The notes beneath the pieces are model-generated. The model was not told where the DNA came from. It made no database searches and worked only from the letters and a program-made list of their open reading frames with translations. The position numbers and the translations under genes were made by a program. A stretch of 34,961 nt of DNA from Maricaulis sp. (GTDB lineage Bacteria; Pseudomonadota; Alphaproteobacteria; Caulobacterales; Maricaulaceae), in contig NZ_JASBRQ010000042.1 of NCBI RefSeq assembly GCF_030149425.1, positions 1-34,961 of the forward strand, in the 5' to 3' direction. Positions 25,052-33,460 of the stretch are shown in pieces. Within the stretch, counting starts at the first letter, position 1, and every line of letters begins with the position of its first letter.

Positions 25052-25270
25052 TTACTTGAAGCGATAGGTGATCCGGCCCTTGGTCAGATCATACGGCGTC
25101 ATCTCCACGAGGACCTTGTCACCCGCCAGAACGCGGATGCGGTTCTTGCGCATCTTGCCCGCCGTGTGGGCAATGATCTCGTGGTCGTTTTCAAGCTTCA
25201 CCCGGAAGGTTGCGTTCGGAAGCAATTCCGTCACCTCGCCGGGAAACTCCAATAACTCTTCTTTCGCCAT
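25052..25270 (-). CDS. infA: Translation initiation factor IF-1
   Basis: 72-residue protein with the single S1/OB-fold typical of IF-1: [19 protein letters not shown] at the start, [20 protein letters not shown] in the middle, and the [13 protein letters not shown]-terminus. It binds the ribosomal A site with the 30S subunit during initiation. Full family length. GGAG lies 5 bases before the ATG, and a promoter-like element lies in the 107-bp gap upstream, so it is probably transcribed with maf and the following genes. Confidence 0.99.
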   Translation of the reverse strand: MAKEELLEFPGEVTELLPNATFRVKLENDHEIIAHTAGKMRKNRIRVLAGDKVLVEMTPYDLTKGRITYRFK

Positions 25271-25331
25271 GCGGCTCCACTTTCATATGCAAAACAGGAT
25301 TGTGAGTCGGCCAGAGCCGCTCAGCGCGGCG

Positions 25332-25361
25332 TATATAGTCCCCTCACCCCCATAAAGTCGA
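25332..25361 (-). promoter_or_regulatory. Possible infA promoter
   Basis: TATATA (25332-25337) lies 18 bp from a weak -35-like TCGACT (25356-25361), read on the minus strand, about 60 bp before the infA start. The -10 is good; the -35 is poor. Confidence 0.35.
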
Positions 25362-25377
25362 GGGTTGATGGGTGTGA

Positions 25378-25800
25378 TTAGCCCATATTCCAGCTGGCAA
25401 TGCGCGATTTGATTGCTTCGCGGGTGTCCCGATAGGCGTTCAGCCGGTCCTCGCGCGAGCCCGGCGTCTCGCTCGGATCGGGGATCGGCCAGGCCTGGAA
25501 CAAGGCCCCGGTCTCCTGGGCATATTCCCGCGCGGTGCGGTCGGCCGCCGTGGACAGGGAGATGACAACATCGGCCGGCGGGTCTCCGACACCGCGCAGG
25601 GCGATGGGCGAGAAGTCTTCCAGATCGATGCCGACCTCCTGCATCACCGTGACGGTGAAACCATCGACAAAGGCCGCCGGGATCACCCCGCAGGAGCGCG
25701 CATACGCGTCATCGCCATGGGCCAGGCGCCACAACCCCTCACCCATGGGCGAGCGGATGGCATTGCGGCCGCAGACAAACAGGACGGAGGGCGCGCTCAC
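25378..25800 (-). CDS. Low-molecular-weight phosphatase / arsenate-reductase-like protein
   Basis: 140-residue protein with the P-loop CX5R(S) at C10-S17 (CGRNAIRS) near the N-terminus and a DP pair at D108 (PIPDPSE), the general acid of low-molecular-weight tyrosine phosphatases. The same fold serves ArsC-type arsenate reductases, but no extra redox cysteine pair is evident (C37 is the only other), so phosphatase is more likely. The start overlaps the UPF0262 stop by 4 bases (ATGA). The position next to infA is conserved in alphaproteobacteria; the true substrate is unknown. Confidence 0.88.
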   Translation of the reverse strand: MSAPSVLFVCGRNAIRSPMGEGLWRLAHGDDAYARSCGVIPAAFVDGFTVTVMQEVGIDLEDFSPIALRGVGDPPADVVISLSTAADRTAREYAQETGALFQAWPIPDPSETPGSREDRLNAYRDTREAIKSRIASWNMG

Positions 25801-26276
25801 GTGGCGGCCCGCCGGTGCAGGGCGCAGATCAGGGTGAAGAGACGGCGCGAAGTGTCGAAATCGACCTCGATCTTGCCCGACAGGCGGTCGCGCAACAGGC
25901 TGGAGCCCTCATTATGAACGCCGCGGCGGCCCATATCGATGGCCTCGATCTGGGCTAGCGGGGCGTCGCGAACAGCCTCGTAATAGCTTTCGCAGATCAG
26001 GAAGTAATCCTTGATGATACGGCGCAGCGGCCCCAGCGCGAAGACAAAGGCGTGCACCGGGCTGTCATCCTCCTGGCGCACATCGAAGACCAGGCGATCA
26101 TCCTCGATGGCCAGACGCAGGGCAAACGGCCCCTCGCCTTCCGCACTCGGTTTGAAACGATTGCCCTCGAGCAGGTCGGCGATCGCTACACGCCGTTCGT
26201 GATCGGCATTGACGTCGCCCGGCCCCATGCTCGGAGCGTCAAGATCGATACGGACAATGCGGTGGGTTTCGCTCAT
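25797..26276 (-). CDS. UPF0262 family protein
   Basis: 159-residue conserved alphaproteobacterial protein of unknown function. Recognisable parts are the N-terminal HRIVRIDLD, ERRVAIADLLEGNRF, LGPLRRIIKDYFLICESYYEAVR and IDMGRRGVHNEGSSLL segments. It is soluble, without signal or membrane segments. It starts 5 bp after the DUF2948 stop and is coupled to the phosphatase gene. The family usually lies between hisD and the phosphatase gene; hisD is missing here. Confidence 0.9.
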   Translation of the reverse strand: MSETHRIVRIDLDAPSMGPGDVNADHERRVAIADLLEGNRFKPSAEGEGPFALRLAIEDDRLVFDVRQEDDSPVHAFVFALGPLRRIIKDYFLICESYYEAVRDAPLAQIEAIDMGRRGVHNEGSSLLRDRLSGKIEVDFDTSRRLFTLICALHRRAAT

Positions 26277-26281
26277 ACCCT

Positions 26282-26737
26282 TCAGGTCTCTTGTTCGGGC
26301 TCTTGGCCAGTTTCATGAGCCGGACGGCTGGCCGCCGGCCAAGGCTCGCTGACATCGACCATAACCGCATCGATACACTCCACGCGCAAGCGCAACTCAC
26401 CGCCGCCCGAGAAAATCATGACGATTTCCCCCGCCGGCTCGTCGCGGCCTTCAAAGGCGATGGAGAGCAGGTTGACCACGGCGTCTTGCGCGCCCTGGCG
26501 GATATTTTGCGACCGGGCCTCGCTGACCTGGGCGAATTGCAACCCGGTGCGGACACGCTGTTTGCGTCCGCCCGCCTCCCAGCGATAGCGGTTCAGTGCC
26601 AGGGTAAATTCGCGCTTGCGGCGGGAAAACTCGAAATCGCCCAGCTGCGCGATCGCGTCCTGCAGGGCGGCGCTGATGGGCTGAAGGTCGTCCGGGTCGA
26701 CCGCGCTCAGGCGCAGCGGCTGAAACGGTTTAGGCAA
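26282..26737 (-). CDS. DUF2948 family protein
   Basis: 151-residue protein that I assign to DUF2948, a family commonly encoded right after murA in alphaproteobacteria; function unknown. Conserved-looking parts are the N-terminal PFQPLRLSAVDPDDLQPISAALQDA, FEFSRRKREFTLALNRYRWE and the strands EIVMIFSGGGELRLRVECIDA. The start is a TTG at 26737, 26 bp after the murA stop, with AGG/GGGG upstream; the open frame extends into murA to 26797 but that extension has no family content. The start is uncertain by a few codons. Confidence 0.8.
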   Translation of the reverse strand: MPKPFQPLRLSAVDPDDLQPISAALQDAIAQLGDFEFSRRKREFTLALNRYRWEAGGRKQRVRTGLQFAQVSEARSQNIRQGAQDAVVNLLSIAFEGRDEPAGEIVMIFSGGGELRLRVECIDAVMVDVSEPWPAASRPAHETGQEPEQET

Positions 26738-26763
26738 GACCTGGCCCCTTTCTTTGCGGTCCG

Positions 26764-28029
26764 CTAGTCGGAGAGACGCTGGATCTTGGCCCCGCACTTG
26801 GTGAGCTTTTCTTCCAGGCGTTCGAATCCCCGATCGAGATGATAGACCCGGTTGACCACGGTTTCCCCTTCCGCGGCAAGCCCTGCGATAACCAGACTGA
26901 CCGATGCGCGCAGATCCGTCGCCATTACCGGAGCGCCGACCAGCTTGTCGACGCCGCGAACAATCGCCTCATTGCCGTGCACCGAGATGTCCGCGCCCAG
27001 CCGCGCCAATTCCGGCGCGTGCATGAAACGGTTCTCGAAAATCGTTTCGCGCACCACCGAAGTGCCTTCCGCGGTTGCCATGAAGGCCATGAATTGCGCC
27101 TGGGCGTCGGTCGGGAAGCCCGGATAGGGCTGGGTTTCAATGTCCACGCCCCGGATGGTCGAGCCATTACGCGCCACGCGCACCCCGCCTTCGACCGCTT
27201 CCGCGGTTGCGCCGGCATCATTGATCGCCCGCCAGAGCACTTTGTTATGCTCCCAACGCGCACCCTTGAGGACGACATCGCCGCCGGCCGCCGCCACGGC
27301 CAGGGCATAGGTGGCGGTTTCGATACGGTCGGCCACCACCGGATGGGTGACGCCGTTCAGCCGGTCCCGGCCCTGCACCCGGATGGTGCTGGTGCCGGCG
27401 CCTTCCACTTCAGCGCCCATGGCGGTCAGGCAATCGGCCAGGTCGGCGATTTCCGGCTCGCGGGCGGCATTGTCGATCACGCTCTCACCGCGCGCCAGCG
27501 AGGCGGCCAGCATGGCGTGTTCAGTGGCACCGACCGAGGCAAAGGGCAGCTCGATCTCGCCGCCGACCAGGCCGCCCTTGGGCGCGGTGGCTTCGACATA
27601 GCCCTCTGACAGTTCAATCTGCGCCCCCAGCGCCTCGAGCGCCTTGAGGTGAAGATCCACCGGGCGGGCCCCGATCGCGCAGCCGCCGGGGAGCGAGACT
27701 TTGGCCCGGCCTTCGCGGGCGACCAGCGGACCGAGCACGTTGAAGGTCGCGCGCATTTTGCGCACCAGGTCATAGGGTGCGTAGGTATCGGTAATCGCCG
27801 CGGCATGCAGCTGCATCTGTGAGCCCGGCCCCTCTTCAACCGCCACGCCAAGGCGTGCCAGGAGATGCGCCATGAAGCGGCTGTCGGCGAGACGCGGCAT
27901 CGATGTCAGCGCCACTTTCTCGTCGGTCAGCAGGGCCGCCGCCATCAATTTCAGCGCCGAGTTCTTGGCGCCGCTAATGCCGATTTCACCGTGCAGGCGG
28001 GCCCCGCCCTCAATGACGATCCGATCCAT
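26764..28029 (-). CDS. murA: UDP-N-acetylglucosamine 1-carboxyvinyltransferase
   Basis: 421-residue cytoplasmic enzyme for the first committed step of peptidoglycan synthesis, transferring enolpyruvate from PEP to UDP-GlcNAc. The substrate-contact K22/N23 are in [10 protein letters not shown], and the active-site loop carries C117 in [13 protein letters not shown], equivalent to C115 of E. coli, so the enzyme should be fosfomycin-sensitive. The [11 protein letters not shown] motif is also present. Normal family length. It heads the murA - DUF2948 - UPF0262 - phosphatase chain, with very short gaps, so these are probably one operon. Confidence 0.99.
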   Translation of the reverse strand: MDRIVIEGGARLHGEIGISGAKNSALKLMAAALLTDEKVALTSMPRLADSRFMAHLLARLGVAVEEGPGSQMQLHAAAITDTYAPYDLVRKMRATFNVLGPLVAREGRAKVSLPGGCAIGARPVDLHLKALEALGAQIELSEGYVEATAPKGGLVGGEIELPFASVGATEHAMLAASLARGESVIDNAAREPEIADLADCLTAMGAEVEGAGTSTIRVQGRDRLNGVTHPVVADRIETATYALAVAAAGGDVVLKGARWEHNKVLWRAINDAGATAEAVEGGVRVARNGSTIRGVDIETQPYPGFPTDAQAQFMAFMATAEGTSVVRETIFENRFMHAPELARLGADISVHGNEAIVRGVDKLVGAPVMATDLRASVSLVIAGLAAEGETVVNRVYHLDRGFERLEEKLTKCGAKIQRLSD

Positions 28030-28083
28030 GAAAACTCCCCAATACAGATGCGGCGCGTATGAGGCGGCGCGAAGCGGGCGGGA

Positions 28084-28284
28084 TTATGACTGCTCTGGGG
28101 AATTTTCCGAGCCGTCATCCGCAGCATCTGCCGCATTTTCGTCACGGCGCGGCGCCTTGCGGCGGCGCAGATTGGCGCGCAGGGCTTCAGCCAGGCGCTC
28201 TTCCTTGCTCAAACGCTCTTGTTTTGCAGGCTTGCGGCGGTCTGCCGGAGGGGTGTCAGATGCATCTGTCATGTAATTGGTCAT
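28084..28284 (-). CDS. Small conserved basic protein
   Basis: 66-residue protein. Its core, LSKEERLAEALRANLRRRKA, resembles a short basic helix seen in small alphaproteobacterial proteins of unknown function; the C-terminus is very acidic. No signal or membrane segment. It lies 54 bp before murA on the same strand. No strong ribosome binding site is visible for either candidate ATG (28284 or 28272), so the start is uncertain. Confidence 0.65.
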   Translation of the reverse strand: MTNYMTDASDTPPADRRKPAKQERLSKEERLAEALRANLRRRKAPRRDENAADAADDGSENSPEQS

Positions 28285-28315
28285 GTCGAACGCAGCTCTT
28301 CACGTCAAGACGCTC

Positions 28316-28343
28316 TTGGCGGCGCCGCGAGCTTGGGTTATAC
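28316..28343 (+). promoter_or_regulatory. Promoter of tRNA-Thr
   Basis: TTGGCG (28316-28321) and TTATAC (28338-28343) are separated by 16 bp and lie 34 bp before the tRNA. The match to sigma-70 consensus is moderate. Confidence 0.55.
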
Positions 28344-28377
28344 GCCCGGTCCTGATTTCGCGATCACGCGAACCGGC

Positions 28378-28452
28378 GCCGCGGTAGCTCAGTGGTAGAG
28401 CGCACCCTTGGTAAGGGTGAGGCCGAGAGTTCAATTCTCTCTCGCGGCACCA
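28378..28452 (+). tRNA. tRNA-Thr (GGT)
   Basis: A 75-base cloverleaf: acceptor GCCGCGG with TCGCGGC, D stem GCTC/GAGC, anticodon stem CACCC/GGGTG around TTGGTAA (anticodon GGT), and T arm GAGAG-TTCAATT-CTCTC. Discriminator A and encoded CCA. It reads threonine ACC/ACU codons. Confidence 0.97.
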
Positions 28453-28641
28453 TTTCTCTTCCCGTCATTGCTGTGCACACCTGCTCTCGGGCCGGCTTCA
28501 CCCATGATGGTCACGTTTGTAGTCCCAATGAGCCCGTTCAAATTTCAGTATGGGCCAAAGGTCAGCATCCCCGCCTGCTAGACGTCAAAGCTCCACTTCT
28601 CTACTCTCCTCACCAGACAGGGATCCGGGGGGATTTTCATA

Positions 28642-29079
28642 ATGGCAGGCGATGGCGTTCGCGCGCTTGGTGCGCTGATTGTGGCTGCCGGGCTTGGGCT
28701 CGGGGCAGCGAAGGCAGCGCCTTATCTGCCATGGGCCCAGACCGGTCCGGAGCAATCAGCGGAACTGGTCTACACCATTATCAACATGACCGAGGATTAT
28801 GACGCCCTCGCCCGCTGTCCGCTGGATATCGACGAGGCGCGCAGCGCCGCAGAGGCCGGCCTCGCCCGGCGCCCGGTCAAACCGGTCTATAGCCCGATCG
28901 CCGATGGGCCGGGGGTGCTGGTGCATGAAGTTGCAGCGATATCGGCGCCAGATACCGCGTCCTGCCAGTGGACCAGCCAGGCCCGCTATGGCGGCGGCGT
29001 CACCGCGCCGGTTTCAGATCGACACGGCCGCCCCTATTCCAGTCTCGCCCGGGCGAGCCGCGATATCGCGCTGGACTAG
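28642..29079 (+). CDS. Small exported hypothetical protein
   Basis: 145 residues, not recognised. The N-terminus (VRALGALIVAAGLGLGAAKAAP) is a clear signal peptide with a likely AKA-A cleavage. The mature part is short, with two cysteines (ARCPLD and ASCQW) that could form a disulfide bond, and no catalytic motif. GGGGGG lies about 9 bases before the ATG. It lies alone between tRNA-Thr and the third hybrid kinase. Confidence 0.75.
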   Translation: MAGDGVRALGALIVAAGLGLGAAKAAPYLPWAQTGPEQSAELVYTIINMTEDYDALARCPLDIDEARSAAEAGLARRPVKPVYSPIADGPGVLVHEVAAISAPDTASCQWTSQARYGGGVTAPVSDRHGRPYSSLARASRDIALD

Positions 29080-29207
29080 ACGCGCTCGCCGCCAAACCAA
29101 AAACTAGCTGGTCAAGCTCCGGGTTTAGAGTATGGTTTTGCAACCAACTCCAATCTCCAGCCCATGCTGAGGACTGACGCGCGGGCTGTTTCCGGGGACG
29201 CCATCGC

Positions 29208-31457
29208 TTGGCTGATATCTGGGTTACATATGCCTTTTACGGGCTTGGCTTTTTCGCCTTCGGACTGGCCGTCACCGTGCGCGCCATGGCCTTCCCGCAC
29301 TCCCAGGTGCGCAGCCGCTTCCTTGCGCTCGGCGTCTTCGGACTGATTCACGGCGTGTTCGAGTGGATGGTCCTGTCCAATCTTGCCGTCGGCACATCGC
29401 TATCCCTTGAAGTGCTGATGGGCACCGCTGCGCTGTCCTTTATCGCCTTAGGGTATTTTGTCCTCAACAGCCTCGATCTCAGCATTCGTCATTGCCTGCT
29501 GGCCCTGGGCGGACTGACAGCAGTGTGGGCTTTCGCCGCGCTCCTGCCGCATAGCGATGGCGGCTTGGAGGCCCTGACCCGGTGGGGCTTTGCGGTCCCG
29601 GTCTCTGCGGGATGTGCCTATGTCCTGCTCACGGGCAAGGCGGTACAAACCACCACCACGCGCGGACGCTGGGCCGCCCGCGCCGGGGCGGCCGTTTTCG
29701 CCACTTATGCCGTATTGCAGCTTTTCACCTCACCGGCCGAGTTCTTCCCGGCCAATGTGCTCAACACCGCCAGCTTCGAAGCCATCACCGGACTGTCTGT
29801 GCTGATTTCGCGCACCGCCGTGGCACTCGGCATGGGCGCGGCGGTGCTTGTCCTGCTGCAGGCCTTTGACCAGACCATGCGGGAAAACGCCCAGGCCAGT
29901 GCCAAGCGGGCTGCTGAACTGAGCCGCGCAATGCTGCGCTCAGTCTTCCAGCTGGCGCCGGTCGGTCTGGCCATCAACCGGATCCGCGATGACGCGCTTC
30001 TGGAGGGAAATGCCGCGCTGACCGAACCGTCCGGCTACACGATCGAGGAGCTCAAGGCGCTTCCGGTCTCGAAGCTGATGCCGGAAGAATACTACTCCCA
30101 GCGCAGCGCCATTATCGACGCGTTGAAACGCACAGGTGGCTTCGGACCGGAGGAGATTGAATACCGGCGCAAGGATGGAAGCTGCTACCCGGTCCGCGTT
30201 CAGGGCGTCGCGGTGAAGGATGAGACCGGTGAGGGCCTCGTCCTGTCTGTCGTGCAGGACATCACCCGCGAAAAACTGCGCGAGGCTGAACTGACCCGGC
30301 ACCGTAATGCAGCGGAAGCGGCAAGCCAGGCCAAGTCGCGCTTCCTGGCCAATATGAGCCATGAAATCCGCACGCCGATGAACGGCATTCTCGGCATGAT
30401 CGCCATGCTCTCCCGCACCGATCTGGACGACCGCCAGGCCAATATGCTCGGCCTGGTTCGCGATAGTGGCGACACGCTGATGAGCCTGCTCAATGATATT
30501 CTCGACTTCTCCCGCATCGAGGCCGATCAGCTGGTCCTCGAACGCGCGCCGGTCGATCTGCGCGCGCTCGGCCAGAGGGCCCTGGAGATGCATGCCATCA
30601 AGGCCGACTACAAGGGCGTCGCGGTTCAGCCGCTGGACACCGACGGGCTGGCGCCGAGCTATTGGGGCGACCCGGTCCGTCTCATGCAGATCCTCAACAA
30701 CCTCGTCTCCAATGCGGTGAAATTCACAGAGAGCGGACATATCGGGTTGAGTATTCGCGCCAGGCCTAGCGGTCCGGACCGCCACCGGCTCGAGCTCAGC
30801 GTCGTCGATACGGGGATTGGCATTGAAGAGCCCGATCTTGCCCGCATGTTCGAGCGCTTTACCCAGGCCGATGAGACAACAACCCGGCAGTTCGGCGGCT
30901 CCGGGCTGGGTTTGGCGATTGTGCAGGGCCTGGTCGAGGCAATGCAGGGCGAAATCCGCGTCACCTCCACGCCCGGCGCCGGATCGACTTTTACCGTCGA
31001 ACTGGAGCTTGAAGCGGATGCATCAGCGCCCGTTATCGCCACGCCCCCGCCCGTTGAACGCCCCTCAGCCGGACAAGCCGGGCACGTGCTCGTGGTCGAA
31101 GACAATGCGCTTAACCGCGAGGCCATCAAGGCCATGCTGGAAGAAGAGAACTGGACCTTCGAGTTTGCCCATGACGGAGCAGAGGCCCTGCACCGCATCA
31201 AGCAGGGCGCCGTCGATGCAATCCTGATGGATTTGCACATGCCGGTGATGAATGGCGAAGATGCGCTGGTTCAGATCCGCGCTTTTGAGACCAGCGCCGA
31301 GCGCAACCGCACATCTATTATCGCCTGCACCGCCGACGCCTTCCCGGAAACCCGTGAGCGTTGCTTTGCCCTCGGTTTCGACGAAGTCCTCACCAAGCCG
31401 ATAGACCCAAACGTACTGGGAGATACCCTGCAGCGCTTCGTCGCTGAACAGGCTTGA
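29208..31457 (+). CDS. Hybrid sensor histidine kinase (membrane, PAS-HisKA-HATPase-REC)
   Basis: 749-residue hybrid kinase. Residues 5-220 hold about seven hydrophobic segments with very short loops, forming a MASE/7TM-like membrane sensor; a PAS domain follows (about 243-355, ending VVQDITREK). HisKA has H385 (NMSHEIRTP); the ATP-binding domain has NLVSNAVKF, DTGIGIEE and GGSGLGLAI; the receiver has the acidic VVEDN, D675 (LMDLHMP) and K730. The start is a TTG with GGGGA upstream, chosen because the first membrane helix begins directly after it. No partner regulator or Hpt gene is next to it. The signal is unknown. Confidence 0.92.
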   Translation: MADIWVTYAFYGLGFFAFGLAVTVRAMAFPHSQVRSRFLALGVFGLIHGVFEWMVLSNLAVGTSLSLEVLMGTAALSFIALGYFVLNSLDLSIRHCLLALGGLTAVWAFAALLPHSDGGLEALTRWGFAVPVSAGCAYVLLTGKAVQTTTTRGRWAARAGAAVFATYAVLQLFTSPAEFFPANVLNTASFEAITGLSVLISRTAVALGMGAAVLVLLQAFDQTMRENAQASAKRAAELSRAMLRSVFQLAPVGLAINRIRDDALLEGNAALTEPSGYTIEELKALPVSKLMPEEYYSQRSAIIDALKRTGGFGPEEIEYRRKDGSCYPVRVQGVAVKDETGEGLVLSVVQDITREKLREAELTRHRNAAEAASQAKSRFLANMSHEIRTPMNGILGMIAMLSRTDLDDRQANMLGLVRDSGDTLMSLLNDILDFSRIEADQLVLERAPVDLRALGQRALEMHAIKADYKGVAVQPLDTDGLAPSYWGDPVRLMQILNNLVSNAVKFTESGHIGLSIRARPSGPDRHRLELSVVDTGIGIEEPDLARMFERFTQADETTTRQFGGSGLGLAIVQGLVEAMQGEIRVTSTPGAGSTFTVELELEADASAPVIATPPPVERPSAGQAGHVLVVEDNALNREAIKAMLEEENWTFEFAHDGAEALHRIKQGAVDAILMDLHMPVMNGEDALVQIRAFETSAERNRTSIIACTADAFPETRERCFALGFDEVLTKPIDPNVLGDTLQRFVAEQA

Positions 31458-31552
31458 ACGACCGGTTCGCGCTGAGCCCTGTTACCGGCGCTATCCTCCT
31501 CCAGCCGCGCTGATAGTCTCAGGCCAAGCTTGCGAGGAAACCGGGACCAGTC

Positions 31553-32575
31553 ATGCCCTCACCCTTCTTCCCCCCGTTGGAGCCCTTCCGGACCGGCCGG
31601 CTGCCGGTCAGCGATGGGCATGAGCTCTACTGGGAACAGGTCGGCCGGCCCGAGGGCACGCCGATTATTATCCTGCATGGCGGTCCGGGGTCCGGCTGTT
31701 CAGCAAAATACCGCCAGCTCTTCGACCCGGAGCGCTATTGCATCACCTTGATGGACCAGCGCGGTGCCGGACGCTCGACACCGCACCTGCAGCTGGCGGG
31801 CAATACGACCTCCTCGCTCATCGAGGATATCGAGGTCCTGCGGCAGGAACTGGGAATTGAGCGCTGGATTGCTTTTGGCCCCTCCTGGGGGTCGACCCTG
31901 GCTCTGGCTTATGCCCAGGCTTATCCCAATTCGGTCTCGGGCCTGGTGGTCGAGGCGGTTTTCCTGGGCACGGATGAAGAATTGGCCTGGTGGCATGATA
32001 GCGCCGGAGCTCCGCGCTTTTTCCCCGATGCCTGGGCCGATTTCATCGCCCCGGTGCCACAAGACGCGCGGTCATCGGCGGCGCGGGTGCTGGACTGGTA
32101 CCTGGATGCGATGCGGGCCGAACAGGCCGACGACTACGCTATCCTCAAACAGCTGGCCGACCCGGCTGTGTCGATTGAAACCCTGCGCCAGTCGGCGCTG
32201 TATCGCTGGACCGAGTTTGAAGAGCGCCTGTCCTATCTGGACGTCACAGCCCGCGAAGCCCGGGACGGTTTCGCCGTGCGAGGCTGGGAGTATGTCGCCG
32301 CGCATTCGCTGATCGAGGCGCATTACTTCAAGCATAAATGCTTCCTTAAGCCCGATCAGCTGATCCGTGAGGCGGACACGCTCGCGGATATCCCGATGGC
32401 GATCCTGCACAGCCGCTACGACATGGTCTGCCCGCCCCGTTCGGCCTTCCGCCTGGCTGCGGCCTGCCCGCACGCCGACTTCCAGCTTGTCGCCTTGAAT
32501 GGCCACGGCATGACCGATGCCAGCCAACTCGCGCTTAACGGGATTATGGAGCGCCTCGACAAACGTCTCGGCTGA
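31553..32575 (+). CDS. pip: Proline iminopeptidase (S33 alpha/beta hydrolase)
   Basis: 340-residue cytoplasmic peptidase that removes N-terminal proline from peptides. The oxyanion motif HGGPG is at 42-46, the DQRGAGRS motif at 68-75, the nucleophile S111 in GPSWGS (GGSWGS in most relatives, so G109-P110 is a small variation), D290 (SRYDMVCPP) and H318 (NGHGMTD). Length is near the family norm of 310-330. GGGA lies 7 bases before the ATG. It converges with the DUF2793 gene, three bases apart. Confidence 0.93.
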   Translation: MPSPFFPPLEPFRTGRLPVSDGHELYWEQVGRPEGTPIIILHGGPGSGCSAKYRQLFDPERYCITLMDQRGAGRSTPHLQLAGNTTSSLIEDIEVLRQELGIERWIAFGPSWGSTLALAYAQAYPNSVSGLVVEAVFLGTDEELAWWHDSAGAPRFFPDAWADFIAPVPQDARSSAARVLDWYLDAMRAEQADDYAILKQLADPAVSIETLRQSALYRWTEFEERLSYLDVTAREARDGFAVRGWEYVAAHSLIEAHYFKHKCFLKPDQLIREADTLADIPMAILHSRYDMVCPPRSAFRLAAACPHADFQLVALNGHGMTDASQLALNGIMERLDKRLG

Positions 32576-32578
32576 GGC

Positions 32579-33301
32579 CTAGTCCGGCGCGACCGGCAGC
32601 AGGGCATGAATGGCAAGCGCCACATTGCCGCCGGCAAAATCGCCGCCATTGGCGCTGAGCATGATCGCCGTGTCGGCATAGAAGGCCTGCGGGCCGATGA
32701 CGCCGATATTGCTGGCGCCTTCCGCAACCCCCAGCGCGCCGCCGAACTTGGACGGTTCGCCTGCGATACCGCAGTCAAAGCTCGACGCCCCGGAAATCGC
32801 TGCGGTCGTGCGCACGGAAACGCCGAGCAGGATCGCCCGGTCAGGGATCATCGCGCTGGAACTCACGCTCGCGCCCGACAGTGCCGCCAGCTCTTCGGTG
32901 ATGACGACAGCGCGGGTTTGGGCGCCCTGCGGGTCGGCAGCCAGAACCGCTGCCGGTGCCCCGGCCTGCCACGTCCCGGACTTATAGATCACCGGCGCGC
33001 CCTCATCGCGGACATAGGCTTGCCAGCCCGCTTTCGGACTCGCGCTTGACCAATACCCATCGCGGTAAATGGCGATATCGCCCGGCGTCATGTAAGCCCA
33101 GTCATCACCGCTCGCATTGGCCGGCAATATCCAGCGCCCGCCCTGGGCCGGTGCTGCGGGCTGGGCACTGAGCGACCGGCTCTCCACACTCAGCTGCACC
33201 AGGGCATCGAGGCGCAAAAGCGCTTCATTCACCGTGACGTGCTTTTGTGCCTGGTCAGGCATGACCAGCGGCAAATCCAGTTGGGACGAGGTCTCGGACA
33301 T
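32579..33301 (-). CDS. DUF2793 domain protein (phage/GTA-like)
   Basis: 240-residue protein. The N-terminus LDLPLVMPDQAQKHVTVNEALLRLDALVQ is characteristic of DUF2793, found in alphaproteobacterial prophages and near gene transfer agent clusters, probably as a tail or fibre-linked part. The middle has short beta repeats (GDIAIYRDGYWSSAS, GAPVIYKSGTWQAG). The ATG at 33301 is chosen over the GTG at 33304 because GGAG is then 7 bases upstream. No other phage or transfer-agent gene is in the window, so it stands alone. Function here is unknown. Confidence 0.82.
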   Translation of the reverse strand: MSETSSQLDLPLVMPDQAQKHVTVNEALLRLDALVQLSVESRSLSAQPAAPAQGGRWILPANASGDDWAYMTPGDIAIYRDGYWSSASPKAGWQAYVRDEGAPVIYKSGTWQAGAPAAVLAADPQGAQTRAVVITEELAALSGASVSSSAMIPDRAILLGVSVRTTAAISGASSFDCGIAGEPSKFGGALGVAEGASNIGVIGPQAFYADTAIMLSANGGDFAGGNVALAIHALLPVAPD

Positions 33302-33460
33302 CACGCATCTCCATTCAAGCTGGGATCAGCATCACCGCTTTGGGGCAGACGTGGATAAGCTCAAGCGCTATCCATGCGCAGAGCCCGGCCTTGACGGCGC
33401 GGCGACAGGCGGATTTTCTCCGCCCAAACAGGCAAAAGGCCAAAGGGGAGATTCCCGGGC

